DNA of 14,464 nucleotides from DAONJL01 sp035405645 [NCBI: bacterium] (GTDB lineage: Bacteria > JAGOBX01 > DAONJL01): the NCBI GenBank assembly GCA_035405645.1, contig DAONJL010000055.1, positions 2,266-16,729 of the forward strand, read 5' to 3'. Shown here piece after piece: positions 1 to 8,817 of this stretch. Position 1 is the stretch's first letter, and the number at the start of each line of letters is the position of its first letter. The position numbers were made by a program, and so were the translations under genes. The notes beneath the pieces are model-generated. The model did no database searches. It saw only the letters and a program-made list of their open reading frames with translations, and was not told where the DNA came from.

Positions 1-1779
1 GATTTAAAATTATTAATTGATGATTTAATCAAAAGAAAAATAAATCCGCCAATATTATTGAGATTTATGAATATATTAGAAGATAGAATAATAAAAATAA
101 ATAAAGCTTTTCGTGCAGCAATAGAAGAGAATTCATATAAAGCAAATTATCAAACATTTTATCCAATAAAAGTAAATCAACAAAAAGAAGTAGTTGATGC
201 AATTGCAAAGTATGGTAAAAAATATAATATTGGATTAGAGGTAGGTTCAAAACCAGAATTAATAGCAGCATTATATATTGCAGTAGATAAAAATATTCCA
301 ATAATTTGTAATGGTTATAAAGATAAAGAATTTATTGAAACAATTTTATTTTCATCAAAAATTGGTTTTGATATAACAATAATTGTTGAAAAATTATTTG
401 AATTAGACATAATAATAAATTTATGTAAAAAATTTGGAATAAAACCAAAATTAGGAATCAGAGTAAAATTATCAAGTAAAGGAACAGGGCGGTGGTCATC
501 ATCAGGTGGTGTTGATGCTAAATTTGGTTTAAGAATAAAAGAGATAATAACAGCGATTGATATTTTGAAAAAGAACGATTTAATAAATTCATTACAATTA
601 TTACATTATCATATAGGAAGTCAAATAACAAAAATAGATAAAATAAAAAATGCAATAATAGAAGCAACAAGAATTTATGTAGAAATGAAAAAAATGGGCG
701 TTAATCTAAAATACTTAAATATTGGCGGCGGATTGGGTGTTGATTATTCTGGTCTAAAATCAAGTCATTTTTCGAGTGTTAATTATACAATAGAAGAATA
801 TGCAAATGATATAATATTTCAAATAAAAAGTATATGTGATGAAACAAAAACAGATTATCCAAATATAATCTCTGAATCAGGCAGAGCAACAGTTGCACAT
901 TATTCAGTATTAATTACAAATATATTAAATACAAATGGTTCAATAAATTCTAATGATGATGATGAAATTGAAATAAATATAAATAAATTTTCACCAACAT
1001 TAAAAAAATTATACGATATATATGAAAGCATTGATAAGTATTCATTACGAGAAGATTTTCATGATACAATACAGTTGATAACAGAAGTAAATAGTTTATT
1101 TAATTTAGGTTATTTAACACTAAAAGAACGAGCAACAGCAGAAACTCTATATAACAAGATAATAAAAAAGATAGAAAATTTATTAGAAAAAATAGAAGAT
1201 ATACCAGAAGAATTACGAGATTTTAAAGTTAATTTAAGAGAAACATATTTTGCTAATTTTTCAATATTTCAATCATTACCAGATTCATGGGCTATTGACC
1301 AACTTTTTCCTATTTCACCAATTCAAAGATTAAATGAAAAACCAGAATATATTGCTTCAATTGCAGATATAACATGTGATTCAGATGGTGAAATAACACA
1401 ATTTGTTGTAAATGAAAGTATAAAAAATTATTTGCCAGTCCATAAAATAAATGAAAATGAAAATTACTATATAGGTTTCTTTTTAATTGGTGCATATCAG
1501 GAAATACTTGGTGATTTACATAATTTATTTGGTGATACTAATGCTGTTCATATAACATTTAATAAAAAAACAGGTTATAATATTGTTAATATTATTTTAG
1601 GAGATGCAATTGGCAAAACATTAAATTATGTGCAATATAATCAATATGATATATTAAAAAATATAAGAGAAAATTTAGAAAAAAATGTACAAAAACAAAA
1701 AATAACAATTGAAGAAAGCACACACTTTTATGAATTAATAGAGCAAAATTTGAAAACTTATACTTACCTAACTGAATAA
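1..1779 (+). CDS. speA: Biosynthetic arginine decarboxylase, 5' end cut by window
   Basis: PLP-dependent decarboxylation of arginine to agmatine, the first step of the agmatine route to putrescine and spermidine; cytoplasmic. The reading frame is open from base 1, and the first codons (D-L-K-L-L-I-D-D-L...) already align with the SpeA region before the barrel, so the gene begins upstream. By comparison with E. coli SpeA (658 residues) about 70 N-terminal residues are missing. Numbering from base 1, the PLP-binding lysine is K57 in YPIKVNQ (codon 169-171). Next come the S-S-G-G loop near 167-170, LHYHIGSQ near 201-208, the glycine loop GGGLGVDY at 242-249, ESGRA near 292-296, and the C-terminal catalytic element DITCDSDG with C459. 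The segment around 310-420 is the SpeA-specific helical insertion. These features separate it from diaminopimelate and ornithine decarboxylases. It stops 3 bp from the convergent radical SAM gene. Very confident in the family. Confidence 0.96.
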   Translation, partial: DLKLLIDDLIKRKINPPILLRFMNILEDRIIKINKAFRAAIEENSYKANYQTFYPIKVNQQKEVVDAIAKYGKKYNIGLEVGSKPELIAALYIAVDKNIPIICNGYKDKEFIETILFSSKIGFDITIIVEKLFELDIIINLCKKFGIKPKLGIRVKLSSKGTGRWSSSGGVDAKFGLRIKEIITAIDILKKNDLINSLQLLHYHIGSQITKIDKIKNAIIEATRIYVEMKKMGVNLKYLNIGGGLGVDYSGLKSSHFSSVNYTIEEYANDIIFQIKSICDETKTDYPNIISESGRATVAHYSVLITNILNTNGSINSNDDDEIEININKFSPTLKKLYDIYESIDKYSLREDFHDTIQLITEVNSLFNLGYLTLKERATAETLYNKIIKKIENLLEKIEDIPEELRDFKVNLRETYFANFSIFQSLPDSWAIDQLFPISPIQRLNEKPEYIASIADITCDSDGEITQFVVNESIKNYLPVHKINENENYYIGFFLIGAYQEILGDLHNLFGDTNAVHITFNKKTGYNIVNIILGDAIGKTLNYVQYNQYDILKNIRENLEKNVQKQKITIEESTHFYELIEQNLKTYTYLTE

Positions 1780-1782
1780 AAT

Positions 1783-3279
1783 TTAATTATTTTTTCCAAT
1801 CCCTTCAATACTATTTGCTTCTTTTGAAATTAAAGGTTTTCCTGATAAAATATTTCTTACATTTCTATAATAAAAAATTAATAATTGTAATATTGGAAAA
1901 ATTTTAACAATAATTACATTAGAAAAAATTTTATCGCTTATAAAAATTGCAATTTTTGAAAGAAATTTTGGTAGATGATATAAATTTCTATAAAATCTCA
2001 TTAATTTAAAAAAATTATTTTTGTAAAAAATTAGTAAATTAAAAGGTAAATATTTATTTTTAATTATTTGCAAATCTTCAAAATAACTTTGTCTTTTATA
2101 AAAATCATCTACAAGTAAATTATGTTTCTTACAATACTCATAAATATATGTTCCTGGATATGGATTCATCAAAGAAAGTTGAACCATATGGGTATTACCA
2201 GAAGCATTTAATTTTATTGTATCAAGAATCTGTTCAGGTCGTTCCTCAGGACCTCCTAAAATATTATATGTATAAATTTTAAAACCAAATTCATTTATCA
2301 TTTTCATTTTATTTATTATCATTGATTGAGACATATCACGATGCAAAAAATTTTTTCTATAGTATTCATTGCCACTTTCTAAACCAAGTTGTATTTGATA
2401 ACATCCTGCTTCTTTTAATAACTTTAAAACATTTTCATTAACCAAATTAAATCTCAAATTACAAATAAATGGAAATTTAATATGAGAGATATACTTCTTA
2501 ATAAAGTCTTCAAACCATTCAAAATAAAGAGGAAGAATATCATCATCAAATTTAAAAGAATTAATATCATATTTACTTTTAATAAATTTTAATTCTTCAA
2601 TTACATAATCAACAGAATGAAATCTAATTTTCCCTTTTTTAATCTTCATTCTTTCCTGTAATGCTTTATTAGCACAATAAGAACATTTATATGGACATCC
2701 TCTTGATGCAATATATGCTGCACGATGTTCATATTTTGTCTCATATAATTCATTAAAATTAAATAAATCTCTATCACTAAATGGAATTTCATCAAGATTT
2801 TCTATATAATTAAAAGAATCATTTTTTATTATTTGATTTTCTTTTTTAAACCATAAACCTTTTATATTCAAATAATCTCTTTTTTGTTCTAAACACTCTA
2901 ATAAATTTGATAATGGTTTTTCGCCTTCGCAGGTACAAACAATATCAATTGCTGGTATATTTATTATTTGTTCGGGGCATAAAATTGCATGAATTCCACC
3001 ACATATTATTGGAATATTAAAATATTTTTTAATGATATTTGCTATACTTTCAACATATTGAAATTGTGCAGAAGTCACTGAAAAACCAATTAAATCTGGA
3101 TTAATTTTTAATATAACTGATTTTATTTCGTTTTCTTCTGGATATCTATCAAGATAATATAAATATACTAAATGACCTTTTGATTTTAAATATGCTGATA
3201 AAGCACCAATTCCATAATGAAAATTTTTTTTCCAATGTTTTAATTCTATTATGTCAAAATATATTATTAAAATTTTCAT
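1783..3279 (-). CDS. B12-binding domain radical SAM protein
   Basis: A 498-residue enzyme of the cobalamin-binding radical SAM superfamily (BchE/HpnP-like architecture), the class that performs methylations, cyclisations and other radical modifications. Residues 1-130 form a Rossmann-like B12-binding domain: the YGIGALSAYLKSKGH segment at 22-36, a Pro-Asp-Leu-Ile-Gly-Phe-Ser strand at 61-67, and GGIHA at 94-98. The radical SAM barrel starts near 185, with the [4Fe-4S] cysteines C195, C199 and C202 in RGCPYKCSYC, then DDD at 245-247, LGLESGNE at 299-306, LGGPEERPEQ at 341-350 and MNPYPGT at 371-377. The tail (about 405-498) is rich in aromatic and aliphatic residues and may lie against the membrane. 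No DxHxxG cobalamin-ligand motif is seen, which is common in this class. It is last in the operon, 23 bp after the GerMN gene. There is no clear Shine-Dalgarno before ATG 3279. The substrate cannot be told from the sequence; an envelope lipid or a tetrapyrrole-like compound is possible. Confidence 0.9.
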   Translation of the reverse strand: MKILIIYFDIIELKHWKKNFHYGIGALSAYLKSKGHLVYLYYLDRYPEENEIKSVILKINPDLIGFSVTSAQFQYVESIANIIKKYFNIPIICGGIHAILCPEQIINIPAIDIVCTCEGEKPLSNLLECLEQKRDYLNIKGLWFKKENQIIKNDSFNYIENLDEIPFSDRDLFNFNELYETKYEHRAAYIASRGCPYKCSYCANKALQERMKIKKGKIRFHSVDYVIEELKFIKSKYDINSFKFDDDILPLYFEWFEDFIKKYISHIKFPFICNLRFNLVNENVLKLLKEAGCYQIQLGLESGNEYYRKNFLHRDMSQSMIINKMKMINEFGFKIYTYNILGGPEERPEQILDTIKLNASGNTHMVQLSLMNPYPGTYIYEYCKKHNLLVDDFYKRQSYFEDLQIIKNKYLPFNLLIFYKNNFFKLMRFYRNLYHLPKFLSKIAIFISDKIFSNVIIVKIFPILQLLIFYYRNVRNILSGKPLISKEANSIEGIGKNN

Positions 3280-3302
3280 CTTTTAATTTGATTAATATTG
3301 TA

Positions 3303-3857
3303 TTAAAAACAATCTTTACTAAATGTCTTACTTATATCAATATGACCTGTTTCTTCTGTTAAACCCAATGTTTTAACAATTTTATTATCAACTAATAACT
3401 GAACTCTTTTAATATAAGAAGGAAATGAATCAATAAAAGTCAAAACTATTTCCTGTAATAATAAATATTCTTCTGTTGCACCTCTTGTCCCAAGAATATC
3501 TTTACTTATATTCAAATATAATGTATTATTAGTAATAAATGAAGATAAGATTATTGTTTCTTCTGGTATTAATGAATCAAGATTAAAATTCACTTTGCTT
3601 AATTTCAATAAATCAAATATCTGTTTTATATCATTAAAAATATTTCCATCACTTATTATTTTATGTTTTTTCTTTATTAATGTCTCGTAATTATTATCAG
3701 GGAAATAAAGAATTACAACTTTTTCACCTTCTTCAACTTTTAATAAATGTTCATCACTTTTTAGTTCAGTTGTAAATTTTTTAACATAAATAATTCGCCA
3801 GATTACAATTCCAAAAAAAATAATAATTATTAAAATGAAAATGATTTTCTTTTTCAT
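3303..3857 (-). CDS. GerMN-domain membrane-anchored protein
   Basis: A 184-residue protein with an N-terminal membrane anchor (residues 4-23, MKKK then a solid Ile/Phe stretch) followed by one extracytoplasmic GerMN domain (about 46-177). Domain hallmarks are the first strand VVILYFPDNN (47-56), the Pro-Glu-Glu-Thr at 98-101, NTLYLNISKDI (111-121), the E-x-L-L-L-Q-E-I-V helix (130-138), and the last strands VQLLVDNK then TGHIDIS (170-176). GerMN domains were named from Bacillus GerM, a sporulation and germination protein, but also occur in many non-sporulating bacteria next to or fused with cell-wall enzymes. Its ATG overlaps the amidase stop codon by one base (TAATG), so translation is probably coupled, and a joint role with the amidase in peptidoglycan remodelling is inferred. 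The exact biochemical role of the fold is unknown; it has no visible catalytic residues. Confidence 0.85.
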   Translation of the reverse strand: MKKKIIFILIIIIFFGIVIWRIIYVKKFTTELKSDEHLLKVEEGEKVVILYFPDNNYETLIKKKHKIISDGNIFNDIKQIFDLLKLSKVNFNLDSLIPEETIILSSFITNNTLYLNISKDILGTRGATEEYLLLQEIVLTFIDSFPSYIKRVQLLVDNKIVKTLGLTEETGHIDISKTFSKDCF

Positions 3858-5122
3858 TATTTTAATTCGTATTGCTCTTTATAATTTATTATTGCCTTTG
3901 CTATTGCTTCTGCTAATTTATTTTGAAATTCATTATCTTTTAATAAGTCAGATTCTTTTAAATTAGAAATAAAACCTAATTCAACAAGAACAGCAGGCAT
4001 TAATGCGTTTTGTAAGACTGCAAAATTAGCTTTTTTAATACCACGATTAAGAATTTCATAATTATTTTCTATTTTTAAAACATTATCTAACATCTTCTGA
4101 ATTTCAATTGCTAAATCACGACTTTCATTTATATATTGTATTTGTAACATATCATTTTTTATTAAATTTATATACATCTGATTTATGTCTACATTACCTT
4201 CAAATTTCTCAATTACGCTATTCTCAATTTTTTCTATTATTGATGATGTTTCATCTGATTTAAAATAATAATAATATGTTTCAAAACCACTTAAATTTTT
4301 GTCTTTTTTAAAAGTTGAATTACAATGTAAACTAATAAAAATATCAGCACCTGCCTTATTTGCTATTTCTGTTCTTTTTAATAAAGGAATAAATTTATCT
4401 GTATCACGAGTTAAAATTATTTGCAACTCAGGTTTCATTGTTTGCAATATCTTTCTTAATTTTAACGCAACATTTAAAACAATATCTTTTTCTTTTAAAT
4501 TATTTTTCCCAACTGCACCAGCATCGTCTCCACCATGCCCAGGGTCAATCACAATTTTTGTTATTTTTTCTTTTGCTTTTTTCTTGTTTTTAATTATTTC
4601 ACCAAATATATCTGTCAATTCTGAATTAAATAAATTATCTTCTGAATTACTATCTACCACCACTTCTTCTCGTGATGGTGGTAAATTACTAGCATCACTA
4701 TCAATTTCTCCTTTTATTATTATTTTATTCTCATTAAATATAATGTTGCTAAATTTACTCAATAACCATTTTAAAAATTCTTTTGTCAAGAATAATTCGC
4801 TATTTTGAAATTTTATTTCATTTTCGATTTTATATACTTTCTTTGTTTCATTATCATAAAAAATATTTGATAAATAATTATATTTAAAAATTTTATTTAA
4901 TAAATTAAGTTCTATTTCACCTGTATTGAAATTATTTTTATAATCAATATATTTTGAATTAATTATTTTTTTTATTTTGGTAAATGAAAAATAAGCAACA
5001 TTATTAATAATTTTTTTTTCGATTGGACCAAACAATTGCTCATTTTTGTTTATATAAATATCTTCTGCAAAAATAAAATAACAATAAAAAATAAGATAAA
5101 AAAAAACAAAATATTTTTTCAT
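3857..5122 (-). CDS. N-acetylmuramoyl-L-alanine amidase (Amidase_3), secreted
   Basis: Zinc amidase that cuts the bond between MurNAc and the stem peptide, the family used for daughter-cell separation and wall turnover. 421 residues from ATG 5122. The signal peptide is MKKYFVFF...YFIFA, with likely cleavage before E20. Residues 24-140 resemble a pair of copper-amine-oxidase-N-like stalk repeats, possibly for substrate or protein binding (tentative). A Ser/Glu/Asp-rich linker follows (about 141-185). The Amidase_3 domain spans 188-413. Zinc ligands are H196 in DPGHGG, E211 in LKEKD and H266 in SLHCNS; the general-base Glu is E381 in VELGF. All are intact. A segment around 295-345 is inserted between the third ligand and the C-terminal part, where related AmiA/B/C enzymes carry a regulatory helix that blocks the site until an activator binds. 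A TTG in frame at 5152 would overlap the upstream gene and put ten residues before the signal peptide, so it is rejected. No strong Shine-Dalgarno. Confidence 0.93.
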   Translation of the reverse strand: MKKYFVFFYLIFYCYFIFAEDIYINKNEQLFGPIEKKIINNVAYFSFTKIKKIINSKYIDYKNNFNTGEIELNLLNKIFKYNYLSNIFYDNETKKVYKIENEIKFQNSELFLTKEFLKWLLSKFSNIIFNENKIIIKGEIDSDASNLPPSREEVVVDSNSEDNLFNSELTDIFGEIIKNKKKAKEKITKIVIDPGHGGDDAGAVGKNNLKEKDIVLNVALKLRKILQTMKPELQIILTRDTDKFIPLLKRTEIANKAGADIFISLHCNSTFKKDKNLSGFETYYYYFKSDETSSIIEKIENSVIEKFEGNVDINQMYINLIKNDMLQIQYINESRDLAIEIQKMLDNVLKIENNYEILNRGIKKANFAVLQNALMPAVLVELGFISNLKESDLLKDNEFQNKLAEAIAKAIINYKEQYELK

Positions 5123-5129
5123 ACAATCT

Positions 5130-6044
5130 TTATCTAACACAGCGAAAACCAATATCGATTGCTGTAAAATTACCTTGTTCTATTCGCCTGCTTTCTACTT
5201 TACAATTTTCTTTTGAATAATACCACGAACCACCTTTTAAAATAAAATATTCTTTATTAACCTCAAATGTTTTTTCATATCTCGAACTTGTCCACTCCCA
5301 AACATTACCACTTAAATCATATATGCCATTTATATTGGGAGGATATTGACCAATAACATCAGGTCCTTCTTCCCATTGACACTCTAAGCGTCCTTTACTT
5401 TTATCAAAAATATTTCCAAAAGGATAAATTAAATTACTATTTCCTCTTGCTACTAAAATCCATTCATTTTCTGTTGGTAATCTTTTACCTATACTTTTTG
5501 CATATTGTTCTGCTTCATAATACGAAATATTGACTACAGGTAATAAATCATTATCAAAACCATCAGGTGGAACATAATTTTTGTTAAATTTTTTATAATC
5601 ACGAACTGTTACTTCATACTTGTCTATATAAAATGAATCAACAAAATATTTTTTTCCATCTTTAATAATTTCATCACCTTTTACAAATACCATATCTTTA
5701 TATACTTTTATATTTTTTTCGGTTTCTTCTTTTTTTATCATTGAACTTTCAATTTCCTTTTTAACCTGAATCTCTTTTCTCTCTTCACTTTTTTTTAATT
5801 TCTTTTCAAGCAATTCTTCTGGTATTTCTTTATAATCAAATTCTTCCACTTTTGCTTTTTTTATTATATCACTTTCTATAAAATAATCATCCTGAATTTT
5901 TTTAGTTTCTTTTTTTATTTGGCTTTCTTCATTATTTGGTGTTATAAATTTTAATAATTTACTTTCATCCTTATATCTAAAAAATATAATTAGCAATCCA
6001 GTTATTAAACAAAACACAAAAAGAAAAATCTCCTCTTTTCCCAT
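5130..6044 (-). CDS. Membrane-anchored FGE/SUMF1-fold protein, probably non-catalytic
   Basis: A 304-residue protein. Residues 5-22 are a single membrane helix, 25-115 are a Lys/Glu-rich, probably coiled-coil or extended linker, and 117-304 are a formylglycine-generating-enzyme-type (FGE-sulfatase, C-type-lectin-like) domain. Domain marks are MVFVKGDE (118-125), YIDKYEVTVRDYKKF (139-153), LPVVNISYYEAEQYA (168-182), GKRLPTENEW (186-195), GIYDLSGNVWEWTSS (240-254), ILKGGSW (268-274) and IGFRCVR at the C terminus. True aerobic FGE has two copper-binding active-site cysteines in GGSxLCHxSYC. Here the first position is a tyrosine (GGSWYYSKENC) and only C281 remains, so sulfatase activation is unlikely; a binding or scaffold role outside the membrane is inferred. 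It lies 3 bp after ileS and 7 bp before the amidase, so an envelope role is likely. There is no clear ribosome binding site before ATG 6044, which suggests coupling to ileS translation. Confidence 0.88.
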   Translation of the reverse strand: MGKEEIFLFVFCLITGLLIIFFRYKDESKLLKFITPNNEESQIKKETKKIQDDYFIESDIIKKAKVEEFDYKEIPEELLEKKLKKSEERKEIQVKKEIESSMIKKEETEKNIKVYKDMVFVKGDEIIKDGKKYFVDSFYIDKYEVTVRDYKKFNKNYVPPDGFDNDLLPVVNISYYEAEQYAKSIGKRLPTENEWILVARGNSNLIYPFGNIFDKSKGRLECQWEEGPDVIGQYPPNINGIYDLSGNVWEWTSSRYEKTFEVNKEYFILKGGSWYYSKENCKVESRRIEQGNFTAIDIGFRCVR

Positions 6045-6047
6045 AAT

Positions 6048-8816
6048 TTATTTTAAAGTATTAACTACATCAACACAGCGTTCACATAAATTTTCATCAT
6101 TTAATTTATCAAAAAATTGCCAGCACCTTATACATTTTTTGCCTTTTGACTTTCGAACTCTAACTTTAATTTTTTCTCCTTTAAAAACATCTATTAAGTT
6201 ATCATCATCATTATAAATTTTTATTTTTGAAACAATAACTATTCTTCTTATTATTTCTTCTTTATCAAAAATTTTATTTAAAATTTGTTCAGGCACAAAA
6301 ATATCTACTTCTGCTTCAAGTGCCTGTCCAATAACTCCTTTACTTCTTTCAATTTCTAATGCTTTTAAAATATCTTCTCTTATTTCATTTAATAATTTAA
6401 ATTCTTCAATTAAATTCTGGCTTTTATATTTTTCATTTAATTGAAGCCAGGAACACAAATGAATACTTTCGGCTGAATCAAAATTATACAATACTTCTTT
6501 GTAAAATGAAACTGCCTCTTCTGTTGTGAAAACTAAAATAGGCGCTAAATCACAAATAAGAACTGATAAAATTTCAAATAAAACAGTCTGTGTTGCGCGG
6601 CGTTTCTGACTATCCTTTTTTTCGCAGTATAAAATTTCTTTTGAAATATCTAAATAAAAAGCACTTAAATCAACATTACAAAAATTAAAGATATTCTGAC
6701 ATATAATATGAAATTTATATTCTGAATAATTTTTAAAAACAAGAGAATGCAACTCATATAAAGTTGATAACATATATTTTTCAATAAAAGGTAAATCCTC
6801 ATATTGCACTTTATCAGAATATTTAAAATCATTTAAATTACCTAAAATAAATCTTATCGTATTTCTAATCTTTTTATAAACCTCTGCAATTTTAGATATT
6901 AATGCTTCACTTACACGCACATCATTTTGATAATTTTCAGAAGCAATAAAAAGTCTTAAAACATCAGCACCATATTTATTAATTATTTCCTGTGGTGATA
7001 CTACATTGCCTAATGACTTTGACATTTTTCTGCCCTGTTCATCAACAATAAAACCATGCGTTAATAATTCTTTAAATGGTGATTGCCCTTTAATTGCTAC
7101 TGCAGGAATTAATGAAACTTGAAACCAGCCACGATGCTGGTCACTACCTTCTAAATACATATCGGCTGGAAAATTTAAATCATCATCATAATCAAGAACA
7201 CCAATAAAAGAAGAGCCAGAATCAAACCATACATCAAGAATATCTTTTTCCTTATAAAATTCAATACTTCCACATTTTGAACATTTTGCACCTGGTGGCA
7301 ATAAATCTTTCACATCTAATTCAAACCATGCATCAGTATTTTTTTCAGATACTATTTTTTGAAAATATTTTATTGTTTCTTCTGTTAATAATACTTCATC
7401 ACATTTTTTACAAAAAAATGCTGGAATCGGCGCGCCCCAAATTCGCTGTCTTGAAATACACCAATCCGGTCTATTTTGCACCATTCCAGTAATTCTATTT
7501 TCACCCCAATCAGGTATCCATTTTATTTTTTTTATTTCATCAAGCACTCTTTTTCGTAACTCATCTTTATCAACTGAAATAAACCATTGTTTTGTTGCAC
7601 GGAAAATTACTGGCTTTTTGCAGCGCCAACAATGTGGATAACTATGTGTTATTTCTTCTGTAAATAATAAAACTCCTAAATTTCTTAAATGTTGAATTAT
7701 TAAAGGATTTGCTGCAAACACATTTTTATCCTGCCATAAAGGAACTTGTGCTGTAAATTCACCTTTATCATTAACAGGGCTATAAACATCAAGATTATAT
7801 TTTAAGCCACTTATATAATCTTCTACACCATGTCCCGGCGCTATATGAACAATTCCTGTTCCTGTATCCATTGTCACATAATTAGCATTTATAACAATTG
7901 ATGTTCTATCAATAAAAGGATGCTGACAGGTTAAAAATTCTAATTCAGAACCTTTATAAGAAGAAAGAACTTCAAAATCTAAATTTATTTTTTTCATCAC
8001 TATTTCAACTAATTCTTTTGCTACAATAAAATTTCCTCTAATTGTTTTGACTAATTGATATTCAAAATCTGGATGTAATGCAATAGCTAAATTTGCTGGC
8101 AATGTCCAGGGTGTTGTAGTCCAAATAATAAAATATGCATCTTTTAATTCAGAAAATTTTTTATATTCCTTAACTTTAAATGAAACAAAAATTGATGGAC
8201 TTCTATGGTCTTCATATTCTACTTCTGCTTCTGCTAATGCTGTCTGGCAATGAGCACACCAATGAATTGGTTTTAAACCTCGATAAATATACCCTCTTTT
8301 AAATAATTGTAAAAACATTTCTATTATACCAGTTTCATATTGTTTACTCATTGTAAGATATGGTTTATCCCAACGACCAAAAACTCCCAATCTAATAAAA
8401 TCTTTTCTTTGTATATCAATATATTTTTCTGCATATTTTTTACATTCTTTTCTTATTTCTACTTTTGACATTTTCTCTTTTTTATCACCAATTAATTCCA
8501 TTACTTTTAACTCAATTGGTAAGCCATGACAATCCCAGCCAGGCACAAATGGAGTATCATAACCTGCCATAAATTTGTATTTTACTACAAAATCTTTTAA
8601 TATTTTATTTAATGCTGTGCCTATATGAATTTCACCATTTGCATAAGGTGGTCCATCGTGAAGTATATATTTCTCTTTACCTTTCCTTTTTTCTCTTATT
8701 AATTGATAAATATTTTTTTCATACCATTTTTTTAAAAATTCTAATTCTCTTGTCGCTAAATTTGCTTTCATTGGAAAATCAGTTTTTGGTAAATTTAATG
8801 TCTTGCTTATATCCAT
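6048..8816 (-). CDS. ileS: Isoleucyl-tRNA synthetase
   Basis: Class I aminoacyl-tRNA synthetase that charges tRNA-Ile with isoleucine in the cytoplasm. 922 residues, a normal bacterial length. The catalytic Rossmann domain opens with [14 protein letters not shown]; the HIGH signature is HIGT at 64-67. [10 protein letters not shown] is at 93-102. The inserted CP1 editing domain has WTTTPWTLP (232-240) and [16 protein letters not shown] (319-334), as needed to hydrolyse Val-tRNA-Ile. Later come DVWFDSGSS (528-536), [12 protein letters not shown] (554-565) and the KMSKS loop (597-601). The C-terminal zinc finger has C895, C898, C911 and C914, typical of the bacterial IleS1 type. Several CxxC pairs inside the body (187/190, 396/399, 469/472, 512/515) may bind additional zinc. 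ATG 8816 lies 1 bp after the secDF stop codon and is preceded by an AAGGAAGG site inside the end of secDF. Very confident. Confidence 0.98.
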   Translation of the reverse strand: MDISKTLNLPKTDFPMKANLATRELEFLKKWYEKNIYQLIREKRKGKEKYILHDGPPYANGEIHIGTALNKILKDFVVKYKFMAGYDTPFVPGWDCHGLPIELKVMELIGDKKEKMSKVEIRKECKKYAEKYIDIQRKDFIRLGVFGRWDKPYLTMSKQYETGIIEMFLQLFKRGYIYRGLKPIHWCAHCQTALAEAEVEYEDHRSPSIFVSFKVKEYKKFSELKDAYFIIWTTTPWTLPANLAIALHPDFEYQLVKTIRGNFIVAKELVEIVMKKINLDFEVLSSYKGSELEFLTCQHPFIDRTSIVINANYVTMDTGTGIVHIAPGHGVEDYISGLKYNLDVYSPVNDKGEFTAQVPLWQDKNVFAANPLIIQHLRNLGVLLFTEEITHSYPHCWRCKKPVIFRATKQWFISVDKDELRKRVLDEIKKIKWIPDWGENRITGMVQNRPDWCISRQRIWGAPIPAFFCKKCDEVLLTEETIKYFQKIVSEKNTDAWFELDVKDLLPPGAKCSKCGSIEFYKEKDILDVWFDSGSSFIGVLDYDDDLNFPADMYLEGSDQHRGWFQVSLIPAVAIKGQSPFKELLTHGFIVDEQGRKMSKSLGNVVSPQEIINKYGADVLRLFIASENYQNDVRVSEALISKIAEVYKKIRNTIRFILGNLNDFKYSDKVQYEDLPFIEKYMLSTLYELHSLVFKNYSEYKFHIICQNIFNFCNVDLSAFYLDISKEILYCEKKDSQKRRATQTVLFEILSVLICDLAPILVFTTEEAVSFYKEVLYNFDSAESIHLCSWLQLNEKYKSQNLIEEFKLLNEIREDILKALEIERSKGVIGQALEAEVDIFVPEQILNKIFDKEEIIRRIVIVSKIKIYNDDDNLIDVFKGEKIKVRVRKSKGKKCIRCWQFFDKLNDENLCERCVDVVNTLK

Positions 8817-8817
8817 A

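Noticed and set aside
58-1779. A complete arginine decarboxylase starting at TTG 58
   Set aside because: The frame is open back to base 1 and the extra residues match the SpeA region before the barrel, so the real start is outside the window.
1765-1800. A/T-only imperfect dyad as a bidirectional terminator between speA and the radical SAM gene
   Set aside because: The pairing is broken and has no G/C stem; in sequence this A/T-rich such dyads occur by chance.
4299-4808. A 169-codon plus-strand open frame opposite the amidase
   Set aside because: It lies wholly inside the amidase gene, has no recognisable domain or ribosome binding site, and is explained by the A/T-rich complement of a Lys/Glu/Asn-rich protein.
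5123-5152. TTG 5152 as amidase start
   Set aside because: It would overlap the FGE-fold gene by 23 bp and place ten residues, including Asp and Lys, before a clean signal peptide; ATG 5122 fits better.
6009-6035. GAGGAG inside the start of the FGE-fold gene as a ribosome binding site for a GTG start further in
   Set aside because: The spacing to the GTG would be 12 bases and the shorter protein would lose the beginning of its membrane anchor; ATG 6044 is preferred.
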